From an uncultured Coprococcus sp. (GTDB taxonomy: Bacteria; Bacillota; Clostridia; Lachnospirales; Lachnospiraceae), in assembly GCA_900557435.1 (NCBI GenBank), contig USSH01000178.1, positions 1 through 5,514 of the forward strand: 5,514 nucleotides of DNA, read 5' to 3'. Of this stretch, positions 4,781-5,514 are shown piece after piece. The translations under genes were made by a program, and so were the position numbers. The notes below the pieces were generated by a model. The model was not told the origin of the DNA. It saw nothing but the letters and a program-made list of their open reading frames with translations, and made no database searches. Numbering within the stretch: the stretch's first letter is position 1; each line of letters starts with the position of its first letter.

Positions 4781-5514
4781 ATGACTATAACACAGCCATC
4801 TGTATAGTGGGCATATGCCTTGTAATTACAGCACTTGTAATTTTAATCAACCATCTGCGCACGAAGAAAACCATTGATACAATAGAAAATATGTTAAATG
4901 AGGCAGTCAAAGGGAATTTTTCTGAAAAAAGCTTTGACGAGACACGCTTATCCTCGCTTGAGACCAGGTTCGCTCATTATCTGAGTGCTTCTGTGGTATC
5001 TGCCAGAAATGTGGAACTGGAAAAGGATAAAATAAAATCGTTGATTGCGGATATTTCCCACCAGACCAAAACTCCCATAGCCAATCTGCTCTTATACAGC
5101 GAGCTATTGCTTGAGGAGGATACGGGCAATTTATCAGCCCAGATGTGTGAAAATATTGTTCAGCTTCATGCCCAGTCGGAAAAATTGCAGTTTTTAATCG
5201 ACTCTCTGGTGAAGCTGTCAAGACTTGAAAACGGCATATTGCAGCTCTCCCCACAGGAAGAAGCGCTTAAGCCGATGCTGACACTGGCTGTAAAAGAGAC
5301 AGAGTCCAAAGCCAGGGCCAAGGGGCTTGAGCTTATACTCCATGACATGGATGAAAAAGCTTATTTTGACAGCAAGTGGACTTTGGAAGCCATCTGCAAT
5401 ATCCTCGATAATGCTGTAAAATACACAAATGAGGGCAGTATAAGCCTGTCTGTCACGGCATATGAAATGTTTGTAAGAATTGATATAAAGGACAGCGGAA
5501 TTGGTATAAAAGAG
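4777..5514 (+). CDS. Sensor histidine kinase, 3' end beyond window
   Basis: 246 codons open to the right edge. The kinase autophosphorylates a histidine and passes the phosphate to its partner regulator, here the truncated OmpR-type protein. Residues 7-25 are one membrane helix, preceded by only six residues and followed by a basic stretch (HLRTKK), so there is no extracytoplasmic sensor domain. Residues 28-85 form a linker resembling a HAMP or coiled-coil segment. The dimerisation domain carries the H-box DISHQTKTPIANL with phospho-acceptor H95. The ATP-binding domain shows the N-box NILDNAVKYT (208-217) and the G1 box DSGIGI (239-244); G2 and the end lie outside. ATG 4777 overlaps the regulator's stop TGA 4778-4780, indicating translational coupling. 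Such single-helix kinases with an HQTKTP H-box often accompany ABC transporters in Clostridia (family knowledge); no transporter is visible here. The signal is unknown. Confidence 0.93.
   Translation, partial: MNDYNTAICIVGICLVITALVILINHLRTKKTIDTIENMLNEAVKGNFSEKSFDETRLSSLETRFAHYLSASVVSARNVELEKDKIKSLIADISHQTKTPIANLLLYSELLLEEDTGNLSAQMCENIVQLHAQSEKLQFLIDSLVKLSRLENGILQLSPQEEALKPMLTLAVKETESKARAKGLELILHDMDEKAYFDSKWTLEAICNILDNAVKYTNEGSISLSVTAYEMFVRIDIKDSGIGIKE

Noticed and set aside
4907..5254. Minus-strand open frame of 115 codons opposite the histidine kinase
   Set aside because: The + strand encodes clear H-box, N-box and G1 motifs across this region; the minus frame shows no family features.

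Overview
The window looks like part of a chromosome from a Gram-positive, moderately low-GC anaerobe of the class Clostridia, most likely a Lachnospiraceae member (Roseburia, Coprococcus or Butyrivibrio type). The evidence is purine-rich GGAG ribosome binding sites, a Firmicutes-style 6S RNA, a T-box riboswitch in front of pheS, a SpoIID/LytB-type wall protein and a gut-clostridial style of sensor kinase. No species can be named from the sequence alone. All recognised genes are on the + strand.

Region 1 (1-270) holds a 6S RNA gene with a -10 box at its left edge and a strong intrinsic terminator (237-266). Region 2 (324-2944) is a probable two-gene operon. It contains a membrane-anchored SpoIID/LytB-domain protein (peptidoglycan glycan-strand hydrolase family) and, 20 bp downstream, a six-helix YihY/BrkB family membrane protein. 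Region 3 (2937-3316) is the control region of the phenylalanyl-tRNA synthetase genes: a promoter whose -35 box overlaps the end of the YihY gene, then a T-box leader with a UUC (Phe) specifier, a UGGU acceptor-end-binding sequence, and a 12-bp terminator that competes with an antiterminator. Region 4 (3315-3485) is a compact nested inverted-repeat cassette: a 14-bp perfect closing stem enclosing three hairpins. It lies between the T-box terminator and pheS and none of the recognised features explains it. Region 5 (3532-4551) is a complete pheS.

Region 6 (4612-5514) is the anomaly. pheT starts normally after pheS with a good ribosome binding site, but PheT-like sequence stops after about 28 codons. 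It is joined in the wrong frame to the last ~30 codons of an OmpR/PhoB-family response regulator, which is followed, with a 4-bp ATGA overlap, by a sensor histidine kinase open to the window's right edge. PheT is the essential beta subunit of the tRNA synthetase and pheS and its T-box look intact, so this is either a recent rearrangement in a genome with another pheT or, at least as likely, a chimeric assembly join. The two most interesting points are this junction and the four-way-junction cassette upstream of pheS. I do not see a clear new multi-gene system.
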